DNA of 64,000 nucleotides. Origin: an uncultured Flavobacteriaceae bacterium (GTDB lineage: Bacteria > Bacteroidota > Bacteroidia > Flavobacteriales > Flavobacteriaceae). The translations under genes and the position numbers were made by a program. Where the stretch lies: NCBI GenBank assembly GCA_905181615.1, contig CAJIYH010000002.1:62001-126000 (forward strand), in the 5' to 3' direction. Positions 43,683 through 52,227 of this stretch are shown one piece after another. Positions within the stretch are counted from its first letter, which is position 1. The number at the start of each line of letters is the position of its first letter. Below the pieces are notes generated by a model. That model saw only the letters and a program-made list of their open reading frames with translations, was not told the origin of the DNA and ran no database searches.

Positions 43683-44375
43683 TTATTTAAATATGTAATG
43701 TTTGAAAATCCACCCTATGATTTTGATTCCCGCAAAGATAGTCCCTTTTAAGGTGCCTGAAACTTTAGACACGCCTATTCTTTTACGATAATTAACCTTA
43801 ATCTCTTTGTAAGGAATTTTCTTATCAAGAATCTTTAATTGCATTTCAACAGTCCAGCCATAAGTTTTATCAGACATTTTAAGATCAATTAAGGTATTCC
43901 ATCGAATTGCTCTAAATGGCCCAAGATCTGTAAAGTCAGATTTATAAAGAATTTTCATAAGAAAGCAAGCCAGCCAATTTCCAAAAACTTGCTGAGGAGT
44001 CAGAGATCTTTTTTCCCTCAATTCTTTAGCTCTTGCTCCAACAACAAAATCTATATTTTCTTTTTGAATTGGAGCAATAAGATGAATAATTTCTTCGGGA
44101 AAATCTGAAAAATCTCCGTCTAAAAAAACAACAACATCAGGGCTGATTTTTTTTTGCCTTAGGTAGTCAATTCCCTTAAGGCAGGCATACCCATATCCAC
44201 CCCTTTTTTCAAAGAGAACTTTAGCCCCCGAATCTTTAGCAACCTGAGCGGTGTTGTCTGTAGAATTATTATTTACAACAATAATTTCATCAACAATATT
44301 TGGAATAGCACGAACCACAAGTCCGATCGAATCTTGCTCGTTATAAGCTGGTATTATAACTTTAATATGTTTCAT
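43683..44375 (-). CDS. family 2 glycosyltransferase (polyprenyl-phosphate type)
   Basis: A 230-aa GT-A enzyme. KVIIPAYNEQDSIGLVV, IIVVNNNSTDNTAQVAK and VVFLDGDFSDFPEEI (the DxD) are typical of dolichol-phosphate glucosyl/mannosyl transferase relatives. No membrane anchor is clear except a hydrophobic end (GIKIIGWIFKHYIFK). It is 1 base before the cellulose-synthase-like gene on the minus strand, first of the three-GT block. Confidence 0.9.
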   Translation of the reverse strand: MKHIKVIIPAYNEQDSIGLVVRAIPNIVDEIIVVNNNSTDNTAQVAKDSGAKVLFEKRGGYGYACLKGIDYLRQKKISPDVVVFLDGDFSDFPEEIIHLIAPIQKENIDFVVGARAKELREKRSLTPQQVFGNWLACFLMKILYKSDFTDLGPFRAIRWNTLIDLKMSDKTYGWTVEMQLKILDKKIPYKEIKVNYRKRIGVSKVSGTLKGTIFAGIKIIGWIFKHYIFK

Positions 44376-44423
44376 ATAATAATTAAAACCATTATTATTA
44401 AATAAACGAAAGCTTTTGAATTC

Positions 44424-44442
44424 TTCTTTTAAGTCAAAAGAA
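44424..44442 (-). terminator. weak hairpin after the polyferredoxin gene
   Basis: TTCTTTT (44424-44430), loop AAGTC, AAAAGAA (44436-44442) form a 7-bp AT-rich stem just after the stop of the polyferredoxin gene on the minus strand. A T-run follows only poorly on that strand, so termination is uncertain; it may be only a partial stop. Confidence 0.3.
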
Positions 44443-44447
44443 CATTT

Positions 44448-46007
44448 TTATTTAAGCGTATTTCCTAGAGGGAATTCTGGAGAAAAAGTTCTGTTTTCAA
44501 GAGGTCCATTTTCAAGTTTCAAAACACCTCTTGGACAAACCGCCGAGCAAACTCCACATCCTACACATGAAGATCGAACAATATCTTGACCTTTTTGAGC
44601 ATAAGCACGAACATCTATTCCCATTTCACAATATGTAGAACAGTTTCCACAAGAGATGCACTGACCTCCGTTAGTTGTTATTCTAAACCGTGATTTGAAT
44701 CGTTGTACTAAACCAAGATACGCTGCTAAAGGACATCCAAACCTACACCAAACCCTATTCCCGAAAATAGGATAAAAACCAGTTCCAATTACACCTGCGA
44801 ATATAGAACCAATTAAAAAACCATATATATTTTGAATCGCTTGCGTCTTAATACCCAGCACAGCTTGAGATCCAGAAAAATAAGAGTATAATGTAAATCC
44901 AGTCATTAGTAAAGAAAAAGCAAGAACCCCATGAACCATCCAACGTTCAAATTTCCATGCTCCAATAGATTTGTTTGAAAGATGTCTAAAAGGATCGCCA
45001 AGAGTTTCTGCTAATCCGCCACAACCACAAACCCAAGAACAATACCACCTTTTTCCAAAGAAATAAACCATTACAGGAACAATTACTAAAGTCAATACAA
45101 TTCCCCATACAAGAATGAATAATCCAAATCCACCACTTTCAATTAAACTGTTTAAATTCCAACTAAAGAAAAAGTCATAGTCAAGAGGAAATGCATTTTT
45201 AAAGTCATACCAAGGTTTTTCAAAGCGCACTAAAATTTCAGGAATTAAAAAGGCAAAAACAATCTGAAAAAATAGAACAGAAGTAGTTCTCAGAATTTGA
45301 TATTTATTATTTCTGTATTTAATATACATCCTAACCGCCATAACAGTCATAACAGTACAATATAAAAATCCATACAAAAACCATTGACTTGCTAAGTTGC
45401 CGCTCAGACTTTGACTAATGGGATCTACAATGTAAGTCCAATTGATAATATAATCCGGGAAGAAATAAAGTAACACATAAAATGCAACTAGGAAGATGAA
45501 AACAAACCACCCCAAGTAACCCTTATTTGTAGTAGAATTGAAATAAATCCCATTATTTTTTATTCCTGGGGGACCCAAGGTAATAACGTTAGGAATAATA
45601 TAGAGTAATGACCCAAAAATCCCCAACCCAAATGTTAGAAACCAAAACAAACCCTTATTTTCTTTAATTGGTCCAGAACCAGCTTCTTTAGCTATTTGAT
45701 AAGAAAAATTGTGCGGTTTATCCCAAATCACTTTATTCCATTCTTTGTTTTTTTTATGAGAAGCATTAGATATTTCTAGTGCACTGATTATCGTTGAAGA
45801 GAATTTAAAAGGACCTGAGAATTTTTTATCAATAATAGTTGTATTGATGTTTTCAATAAAGAGTTTACTCTTAATGCCTTTGTCGGAGATTACTTTTTCA
45901 AATTGCTTAGAACTTAACTCATAATCCCCTAGGAAAACCAGAGCGCAAAATAAAGTAAGTCCAATTAAAAAAATCCCGAGACCTAGCTTTTGAATTGTTT
46001 CTGTCAT
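44448..46007 (-). CDS. membrane polyferredoxin (NosR/NapH-like 4Fe-4S protein)
   Basis: A 519-aa inner-membrane electron carrier. About six or seven helices are seen, with the cysteine loops CSWVCGCGGLAET and WCRFGCPLAAYLG, which mark the NapH/NosR/CcoG family. The C-terminus has two 4Fe-4S motifs, CISCGNCSTYCEMG and CVGCGVCSAVCPRG. It overlaps by 4 bases the start region of the FAD enzyme upstream, so the pair is co-translated. Real NosR and NapH serve denitrification, but no nos or nap gene is in the window, so the electron acceptor is unknown. Confidence 0.85.
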   Translation of the reverse strand: MTETIQKLGLGIFLIGLTLFCALVFLGDYELSSKQFEKVISDKGIKSKLFIENINTTIIDKKFSGPFKFSSTIISALEISNASHKKNKEWNKVIWDKPHNFSYQIAKEAGSGPIKENKGLFWFLTFGLGIFGSLLYIIPNVITLGPPGIKNNGIYFNSTTNKGYLGWFVFIFLVAFYVLLYFFPDYIINWTYIVDPISQSLSGNLASQWFLYGFLYCTVMTVMAVRMYIKYRNNKYQILRTTSVLFFQIVFAFLIPEILVRFEKPWYDFKNAFPLDYDFFFSWNLNSLIESGGFGLFILVWGIVLTLVIVPVMVYFFGKRWYCSWVCGCGGLAETLGDPFRHLSNKSIGAWKFERWMVHGVLAFSLLMTGFTLYSYFSGSQAVLGIKTQAIQNIYGFLIGSIFAGVIGTGFYPIFGNRVWCRFGCPLAAYLGLVQRFKSRFRITTNGGQCISCGNCSTYCEMGIDVRAYAQKGQDIVRSSCVGCGVCSAVCPRGVLKLENGPLENRTFSPEFPLGNTLK

Positions 46008-47350
46008 TTCGCTATTTTTGAATTAAATATTCTTGTCCAACTTTTCTTTTTCAACTTAATTTCTTTGTTATAATCTTGGTTAAATTTAGACAGTATTTCT
46101 TTCTCATAGGATTTGAAAAATTCGGAATCAAAATTACAATCTCCTAAATGCTCCATTACATGAAAAACAGTACTTTCGTTATTCAGCATTTGATTAAAAA
46201 TTTCATGACGCATCCGTATTCCAAAAGTATTGATTCCTAGGAAAAGATTCGAATCTTTATGGAAAGCAATTGTTACAGCAATTTCTTTTTCTAAGTCTTC
46301 CCAATGAAAATGAATTTCAGGTTCTTGAGGATGAGCAGAAACAACTCCATAGGTTTGATATTCAATATCAAAAAATTTGGCGCTATTAAACCAATGTCCT
46401 GGATGATATGCTGTTTTTTCCCCTGTTAGTGTTTGAGCTACAGTCTCTCCCATCATACGTCCTGTATACCAAATAGCCTCAATAGCTCTTCTGTTCTCTA
46501 AAGGCTCTTGTTGTTCTGCACAATCTCCAATGGCATAGATGTTAGGTTCGCTTGTTTCTAGATATTTATTTACAAGAACACCTCGATTAGATGCAATGGT
46601 TGTGTTTTTAATAAAATCAATATTTGGTCTAACCCCAGCAGTAAGACCAACAAACTGACATTCAATAATTTCTCCAGAGTCAGTTCGTATTGCTTTCGCT
46701 CTTCCGTTTTCATTTTCTAAAATTTCACTTAAATTGGTTTTAAGGCGAAGATCAATTCCTTGAGATAGTATGTGTAAATTTATCATTTCTGACGCTCCCT
46801 TAGGGAGTACATTGTTCCAGAAACTTTCTTCTCGGACTAAAAAAGTCACTTTTTTACCTCTAGCATGAAGCATTTCAGCCAATTCAATTCCAATGAGTCC
46901 ACCTCCAACAATAACGGCATGATTAATAGTATTGCTTAATGATTCTAAGCTTTCAAGGTCCTGTTTAGAGTACAAACCCTGAACTCCTTTCAAGTTTTCT
47001 CCAGGCCATCCAAATTTGTTAGGAACAGATCCAGTTGCTAGTATTAGAGAGTCATAAGATAAAATTGATTCGTTTGAAAGTGATATTGTTTTTTCTTTAG
47101 GGTCAATTTCAGTAACGGTTTCTTTTAGTAAATTGAGTTTATTCTTTTTCCAAAAATGATTTTCATAAGGCTTTGTGTGTTCCCACTTCATGTGCCCCAT
47201 ATAGATATACATTAGCGCAGTTCTAGAGAAAAAGTAGGTGCTTTCTTTTGAAATTATTAAGATGGGTTTGTTTGATTTTTTTCTAATATGTCTTGCAGCA
47301 GTAATGCCTGCAATTCCGTTTCCGATAACAATAATAGGCGGGGCGTTCAT
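46004..47350 (-). CDS. FAD-dependent NAD(P)H oxidoreductase
   Basis: A 448-aa flavoprotein with two dinucleotide-binding motifs: PIIVIGNGIAGITAARHIR (FAD) and HAVIVGGGLIGIELAEML (NAD(P)). IYAIGDCAE near residue 270 is the FAD-phosphate-contacting GD motif. The N-terminal half resembles nitrite-reductase-large-subunit/rubredoxin-reductase-type oxidoreductases. It directly precedes the membrane polyferredoxin with a 4-base overlap, so it probably passes NAD(P)H electrons to it. The terminal substrate is unknown. Confidence 0.88.
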   Translation of the reverse strand: MNAPPIIVIGNGIAGITAARHIRKKSNKPILIISKESTYFFSRTALMYIYMGHMKWEHTKPYENHFWKKNKLNLLKETVTEIDPKEKTISLSNESILSYDSLILATGSVPNKFGWPGENLKGVQGLYSKQDLESLESLSNTINHAVIVGGGLIGIELAEMLHARGKKVTFLVREESFWNNVLPKGASEMINLHILSQGIDLRLKTNLSEILENENGRAKAIRTDSGEIIECQFVGLTAGVRPNIDFIKNTTIASNRGVLVNKYLETSEPNIYAIGDCAEQQEPLENRRAIEAIWYTGRMMGETVAQTLTGEKTAYHPGHWFNSAKFFDIEYQTYGVVSAHPQEPEIHFHWEDLEKEIAVTIAFHKDSNLFLGINTFGIRMRHEIFNQMLNNESTVFHVMEHLGDCNFDSEFFKSYEKEILSKFNQDYNKEIKLKKKSWTRIFNSKIAK

Positions 47351-47448
47351 CTGTTGTTATTTGATTACAAGATACTTTTTTTTATGTTGTTATAAAAAAG
47401 GACTACATTTATAAAACCAAATTTTATTAACCCATAACCTATCTACTT

Positions 47449-47595
47449 ATGTTTTATTTATGGTTGCTAGTTTCAGCTGCTGCTGTGTATACTTTTTTTA
47501 GAAGTTATTATCCTAATTTTAAAGAAGCAAAAGATTTATTTTCAATCTTAGGATTTTTATTGATTTTCACAATCAGTTCATTTTTTTTAGTTTAA
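47449..47595 (+). CDS. small hydrophobic protein, 48 aa
   Basis: ATG at 47449 to TAA at 47593-47595 gives 48 residues with two hydrophobic stretches, FYLWLLVSAAAVYTFF and ILGFLLIFTISSFFLV, joined by RSYYPNFKEAKDL. A TACATTTA element lies at 47404-47411. It is divergent from the FAD-oxidoreductase gene. The helix-loop-helix form is that of a real tiny membrane protein, but I know of no family; it could be chance. Confidence 0.45.
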   Translation: MFYLWLLVSAAAVYTFFRSYYPNFKEAKDLFSILGFLLIFTISSFFLV

Positions 47596-47656
47596 TTATG
47601 TTCATTCCCTATTTTATGCTTTATTAATAGGTCTATTTAAAGTCATTTGACTTGTA

Positions 47657-47664
47657 TATCTTTA
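47657..47664 (+). promoter_or_regulatory. -7 element of the decayed glycoside hydrolase
   Basis: TATCTTTA, four bases before the GTG at 47669. The promoter form is intact even though the gene behind it is not. Confidence 0.4.
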
Positions 47665-47668
47665 ATCT

Positions 47669-48414
47669 GTGATTTTAAGGAAATTTTCACTTTTAACTCT
47701 TGGCTTATTAATCCTCTGTCCTACCAAAAATTGGGGACAAAAAATCAATGGGCTGAGCTTTGTTGGAACTCGAATCAATGTGAACAAAGAGCATATTGAT
47801 CCTGTAAAAGAAACTGCTGTAAATTGGGTTGCTCTTATGCCTTATGGCTATATGAATTCGGCTCAAGATTCATCTATTAAATTTGATTTATCCTGGCAGT
47901 GGTTTGGCGAGACAAAAAGTGGCATTAATCAAACGGTTCCTTTTTTTATAATGATGGGATTGAAATTATGCTCAAACCTCATATTTGGATTCGAGGTGGA
48001 TTTTTTAGAGGCACAAGAGCATTTGAATCTGATACTGCCTAGAGTCAATTCCAAAAATCCTATAAAGAGTTCATACTTCATTTTGCTCAAGTTGCCCAAG
48101 ATTTAAAAAATTTCTCTGAAAAAGAAAATCGCAGCATTCTTTTTACTGAAATAGGATATAGAAGCATCCATAGATCTACAGTAAAACCAGGGGATTATAG
48201 CGTCAGAGAACAACCTTATAATGGCAAAGCACAGGCTGATGCTTTAGAGGCTATGTTTTTCAGTTTTCAGGAAAAAAACTGGTGGGCTGGAGGGTTTATT
48301 TGGAAGTGGTTTCCTGATCATGCTAACTCTGGTAGTGTTTCGGACACAACCTTTTCGCCACAGAATAAACCTGCTGAAGACATAATAAAGGGTTATTTCA
48401 CGAATTTAGAGTAG
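47669..48414 (+). pseudogene. decayed GH113-like glycoside hydrolase (TIM barrel)
   Basis: A secreted sugar hydrolase related to GH113 mannanases, broken in three ways. From the GTG at 47669 the frame reads a signal peptide and INGLSFVGTRINVNKEH, VNWVALMPYGYMN, then loses homology near 47945. The matching continuation is in another frame: YNDGIEIMLKPHIWIRGGF, then ESDTA, a TAG at 48040-48042 where a Trp codon (TGG) is expected, then SYKEFILHFAQVAQ. After that the reading jumps to LFTEIGYRS and AGGFIWKWFPDH, so the middle of the barrel, with the catalytic acid/base region, is missing. The last frame runs to TAG at 48412. Family name is from memory of GH113-like motifs. Confidence 0.8.
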
Positions 48415-49085
48415 TAGGAATAGAGTCTCTCGGGAGCCATTCCGATAACCCGCATTATATGAATTATCGTGAAATGAAATTGTAATCTTAATACTCCATT
48501 CTCTTTGAAGCGGCGTGCTGAAGTTAGTACATCATAAGGCAAAACACAAAACGAAGTTTGTTTATAAATACGGTCAATAAGTTCCCCATCTTCACAAATA
48601 AGATAATTCTCGTCGAAGCCTTTTAATTCATCAAATAACTCTTTCAGAATGAATAAAGATTGATCTCCACCACGGCAAAATCGATTATTATATTTACTTG
48701 AAAATGCTGCAAAGTTTAAAGCCCAATGTGAATCTGAAAATTTCAGTCTAAATGATCCTACTTTTTTCGATTGGCTAACGGTGTTTAATATTAATTTATC
48801 AAAATTGTTAGGGGGTAGGGTGTCGGCATGTAAAAAATACAATATTGGAGATTTAGCAATTCTAGCACCTTCGTTTTGCTGATGTGCTTTTCCTTTATTG
48901 GTTTGAATATAAGTATATCCTTTATTATTTTTTAACCATTCAACACTTCCATCTTCGCTTCCGCCATCAACAATAATGATTTCATTTTCAAAAACAGAAA
49001 GCTCTTTTAATGAATTTATTAATCCTTCAAGCTGGTCAAATTCATTTAAAACAGGAACAATAATGGAGATGTACTCGCTATTCAT
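48393..49085 (-). CDS. TIGR04283-type family 2 glycosyltransferase (arsenosugar operon)
   Basis: A 230-aa GT-A protein with IIVPVLNEFDQLEGLI, IIIVDGGSEDGSVEWL and FLHADTLPPNNFD. This is the TIGR04283 type, repeatedly found beside ArsS radical-SAM genes. It is proposed to act in making or modifying the sugar part of arsenosugars; the exact step is not proven. Its 3' end overlaps the decayed glycoside hydrolase by 22 bases on the other strand, and its start overlaps the DUF547 stop by 8 bases. Confidence 0.88.
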   Translation of the reverse strand: MNSEYISIIVPVLNEFDQLEGLINSLKELSVFENEIIIVDGGSEDGSVEWLKNNKGYTYIQTNKGKAHQQNEGARIAKSPILYFLHADTLPPNNFDKLILNTVSQSKKVGSFRLKFSDSHWALNFAAFSSKYNNRFCRGGDQSLFILKELFDELKGFDENYLICEDGELIDRIYKQTSFCVLPYDVLTSARRFKENGVLRLQFHFTIIHIMRVIGMAPERLYSYYSKFVK

Positions 49086-49803
49086 TTAGTTTCCAGTTGT
49101 ATTCTTGATATTTTATTTTAGCCTTGTCATTAAAACTTTTTTCAGAATATTTTTGAATAAAAGAAATACGTTCTTTTTTAGATCCAAAGTCTTTTGAAAA
49201 CCACAAGAATATCCGGGATAAATTTATTCTATCCCTAGAAAATCGATTCTTAGAGGGGTCATTAATAAAGCTCGATGTAACTGCTTCAAGTTGTTTCGGA
49301 ATTTTAGAAGCTACAAAGGCCTCGTTTAATAATTTAGGACAAGATTCTGAAGCACAGTTTATGGCAAAATGAATTCTTGGGTCTCCCATCTTCCTCAAAA
49401 CTTCATGTTCGATTTTATTTAAAGTAAATTCTTTATTGGGTAGTTTAAGACTTACGCTATCCCAAGGATCTTTAATTTCTTTAATGCTTTCTACGGGATA
49501 ATTATCTAGAATTAATTTTACGGTAATTGCATTATATGCATTTATAAAATATGCTAAAGAGTCATTTCTGTCCCAATAATTTGCTGGAGATTTTTGTTCA
49601 AGAAGTTTAATATATTTGTTTAAAGCATCTTTATTTTTATTCCAACTACTGTAATCTACTATTCCATCTTCAGAAACATATTTTTGAAGTAAAACATTCC
49701 AGCTAGAATGGAGTCCTTTGTCCTGATTGAGTCCTGTCTCAGAATTGGATTTAAAACTAATTAAACCAATAGAAAGAAAAAATGTTATAAGTAGGTATTT
49801 CAT
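49078..49803 (-). CDS. DUF547 domain secreted protein
   Basis: A 241-aa exported protein starting with the signal sequence MKYLLITFFLSIGLISFKSNS. The DUF547 core is seen in YFINAYNAITVKLILDN, HEVLRKMGDPRIHFAINCASESCPKLL. The family has a cysteine/His-bearing fold of unknown activity. DUF547 genes are often found in arsenosugar clusters such as this one. The ATG at 49803 is preferred to an upstream ATG at 49824 that lacks a signal look. Confidence 0.88.
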   Translation of the reverse strand: MKYLLITFFLSIGLISFKSNSETGLNQDKGLHSSWNVLLQKYVSEDGIVDYSSWNKNKDALNKYIKLLEQKSPANYWDRNDSLAYFINAYNAITVKLILDNYPVESIKEIKDPWDSVSLKLPNKEFTLNKIEHEVLRKMGDPRIHFAINCASESCPKLLNEAFVASKIPKQLEAVTSSFINDPSKNRFSRDRINLSRIFLWFSKDFGSKKERISFIQKYSEKSFNDKAKIKYQEYNWKLNE

Positions 49804-49814
49804 CGAATTATTAT

Positions 49815-50783
49815 TTAGCAACAACCACCTCCATCGTAGTGAAAAGTCGATTCACTTATGAAAATATCGTTTCTATTTAGGTTTGTAAATACTCCAGCGG
49901 TTTTGTCGCAAATTGCTAAAGGCTGATTTTGAAGTAAAATATGCCCTTTTTTATCATCAAATAAGTCATCATCTCCGAAGTATATTGCCGTTTTACCAGT
50001 AAAAACACAAGGACCATCTTCTGGCATTGGATCTTTAATTGCACAAACTTCAACACTTTCAATGTATATAGATTCTTCTGTAGGATAATGCTTAGGGTCT
50101 AATATTCTATAAGGTCTTCTTGCTCTAATTTCGATTGTGCCAAATCCCACTTCTGTTAGCATATTTACATAAGCAGCTAAAGGAATTGACCCTGACAAGC
50201 ATAAAGCTCTTAGTCGTTCATCTTCTCTTAGGGTTTCATTCATTGGTTGCTCACAGGTAGGATCACTCATTACTAAGCGTCCGTGAGGTTTTAATACCCG
50301 ATACATCTCTTCTAGAGCTTTTTTAAGTTCTTCCAATTTGAAGATATTAAAAAGACAATTTTGTGCAGCTACATCTATACTTCCATCTTTAACAGGGAGG
50401 TTTAGCGCATCTCCTTTTTTTAGAGTTACATACTCAGATTTGAACCAGTCGTTTTGATTTTCGGCAAGAATAAAATTTTTCCGAGAGGCTTCAAGCATTT
50501 CGTCTACTACATCAATTCCAATAACACCTTCTTTTTGTCTTGAGAAGTAAGAAAACTGAAGCAGCTCCATACCACCTCCAACTCCTACATAAAGGATTTT
50601 CGGATTATTAACTAGGTCACGAGGATGAACCGTAGATCCGCAACCGTAATTCATTTCTTGCATTATTGTAGGGATTTTAAGTCCTGGAAACTGCCATATC
50701 GGAGTTGTAGTACAGCATAAACCAATATCAGGTGTTAGTGCAGCTTCTTTGTAAACGTCTTTTGTTACTTCTAAATAACTCAT
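49815..50783 (-). CDS. arsM: ArsM-type arsenite methyltransferase, arsenosugar branch
   Basis: SAM-dependent methyltransferase that methylates arsenic ahead of arsenosugar assembly. The 322-aa protein has ILYVGVGGGMELLQF (SAM motif I), VIGIDVVDEML and VAAQNCLFNIF. Candidate arsenic-binding cysteines are Cys pairs at LCCTTTP, a Cys in DPTCEQP, NCLF and the terminal GGGCC. The C-terminal extension of ~90 residues is typical of this branch. The PNP gene ends 10 bases before it on the same strand; both belong to the arsenosugar operon. Confidence 0.9.
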   Translation of the reverse strand: MSYLEVTKDVYKEAALTPDIGLCCTTTPIWQFPGLKIPTIMQEMNYGCGSTVHPRDLVNNPKILYVGVGGGMELLQFSYFSRQKEGVIGIDVVDEMLEASRKNFILAENQNDWFKSEYVTLKKGDALNLPVKDGSIDVAAQNCLFNIFKLEELKKALEEMYRVLKPHGRLVMSDPTCEQPMNETLREDERLRALCLSGSIPLAAYVNMLTEVGFGTIEIRARRPYRILDPKHYPTEESIYIESVEVCAIKDPMPEDGPCVFTGKTAIYFGDDDLFDDKKGHILLQNQPLAICDKTAGVFTNLNRNDIFISESTFHYDGGGCC

Positions 50784-50793
50784 TTTTTGTTTT

Positions 50794-51615
50794 TTAAAGA
50801 GATGAAATCAAATGTTTAATTAGTATAATCAAAGACTGTTCCGCTTTTTTGGCCATAGCCATTATATCAGGAATGTCAATAGGCTTTAAATTTTTGGGAT
50901 CACAAACATCGGTCAAAACAGATAATGCTATACAATCCATTTCCAGTTGATTTGCAACTATAACTTCTGGAACTGTAGACATACCAACGGCATCTGCTCC
51001 GATTATTTTAAGGTATCGATATTCTGCTTTTGTTTCCAACTGGGGTCCTACTACCGCAGCGTAGGTTCCGGTATGAAGTATTATGTTTTCTTTGTTGGCA
51101 ATTTCTTTTGCTTTTTGACGCATGGGAACAGCATAAGGTTCACTCATATCTACAAAACGTTTGCCTAAATCATGAATTCCTTTCTCAGCTAGAGGTGAGT
51201 CTCCCTGTAGGTTAATGTGGTCTTCGATCAACATAATTTCCCCTTTGTTGAATTTCAAATTAACTGCGCCAGCCGCATTACTTAGAATTATTTTTTTCAC
51301 ACCAAGTGCATGAAGAATTCTAACAGGGTAAGTAATTTCAAAAAAATTATAACCTTCATAAAGATGAAATCGGCCTTGGAAAACAAGTACTTTCTTTAAG
51401 TTAAGTGTACCATAAATAAGTTTTCCGCTGTGGTATTCAACCGTTGATGTTGGAAAATGTGGGATTGATTCGAAAGGGATTTCTTTTTCAACACTAATAT
51501 GTTCTACTAGATTTCCTAATCCGGTTCCAAGTATAATGCCTATGCAACCGGATTCAATTCCCAGCTGCTCAAGAAATTCGATGCTTTCGTCAATTCTATT
51601 TTTCATAGATATCAT
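50794..51615 (-). CDS. purine-nucleoside phosphorylase (arsenosugar operon)
   Basis: A 273-aa trimeric-type PNP that splits purine nucleosides with phosphate. GIILGTGLGNLVEHI, HYHSGKL-like VEYHSGKLIYG, and LSNAAGAVNLKFNKGEIMLI are family marks, with GTYAAVVGPQLETKAEYRYL for the base pocket. In this operon it may remove the adenine from an adenosyl-arsenic intermediate made by ArsS; that is the proposed pathway logic, not seen in the sequence. Start ATG overlaps the upstream stop as ATGA. Confidence 0.93.
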   Translation of the reverse strand: MISMKNRIDESIEFLEQLGIESGCIGIILGTGLGNLVEHISVEKEIPFESIPHFPTSTVEYHSGKLIYGTLNLKKVLVFQGRFHLYEGYNFFEITYPVRILHALGVKKIILSNAAGAVNLKFNKGEIMLIEDHINLQGDSPLAEKGIHDLGKRFVDMSEPYAVPMRQKAKEIANKENIILHTGTYAAVVGPQLETKAEYRYLKIIGADAVGMSTVPEVIVANQLEMDCIALSVLTDVCDPKNLKPIDIPDIMAMAKKAEQSLIILIKHLISSL

Positions 51616-52217
51616 GTGTCAAGGAGTTTTAAGAGTTTTGGAAATGAACAAAGGTCCGTATAGTTGTCAATGTCGTTTTTATAATCAAGTTTAACAACTT
51701 TTTTGTTTTTAAAGCTTTGCATAGTATCTTTTAGAACACTAGAAGTCCCCCATTTTTTATTTTCGAATACTTCAGTTGTCCACTCAGATAGACCTAAAAG
51801 ATAATATCCGCCATCGGTTGCAGGGCCAATTACTCCTGCATTACTTTCAAGAGCTTTAAAAGCCAAATTGATGTCTTTCATTTCTATGTCCCAAAGATCT
51901 GTTCCGATTATTACAATTTTCAGAAAGCCTTCACTAAAACCTCTCTTAAAAGCATTTTCCATTTTTTCTCCAAGAGTATTTCCGACTTGAATGTTTTTGT
52001 CGGAGACATTGCCTTCCCATACATCTCCTTCTTCTATGTATTCAGAATAGTAAAGACTTTTATGTAGGTCTAATCCTTCAATTGTTTCTGCGGTTTTTTG
52101 AAGTAATTTTTTATATATAAAAAGCGCTTTCTCGTCACCAATAGATGCTGCTAATCGGGTCTTAACTTTTGAAAGAACTGGATTTTTAGCAAAAATAAGC
52201 AGTAATTTTTTATTCAT
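51612..52217 (-). CDS. TIGR04282-type (DUF2064) transferase (arsenosugar operon)
   Basis: A 201-aa nucleotide-transferase-like protein. LLLIFAKNPVLSKVKTRLAASIG is the TIGR04282 start, and IIGTDLWDIEMKDIN plus GPATDGGYYLLGLS are its other marks. It is a small GT-A-like fold, often annotated glycosyltransferase, that co-occurs with ArsS. The open frame extends upstream into arsS; the ATG at 52217, just after the arsS stop, gives the family N-terminus and is used here. Confidence 0.9.
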   Translation of the reverse strand: MNKKLLLIFAKNPVLSKVKTRLAASIGDEKALFIYKKLLQKTAETIEGLDLHKSLYYSEYIEEGDVWEGNVSDKNIQVGNTLGEKMENAFKRGFSEGFLKIVIIGTDLWDIEMKDINLAFKALESNAGVIGPATDGGYYLLGLSEWTTEVFENKKWGTSSVLKDTMQSFKNKKVVKLDYKNDIDNYTDLCSFPKLLKLLDT

Positions 52218-52227
52218 AAAACAGATT

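Noticed and set aside
44448-47350. Denitrification (NosR) operon
   Set aside because: Only the polyferredoxin is NosR/NapH-like; no nosZ, nosD, napA or nir gene is in the window.
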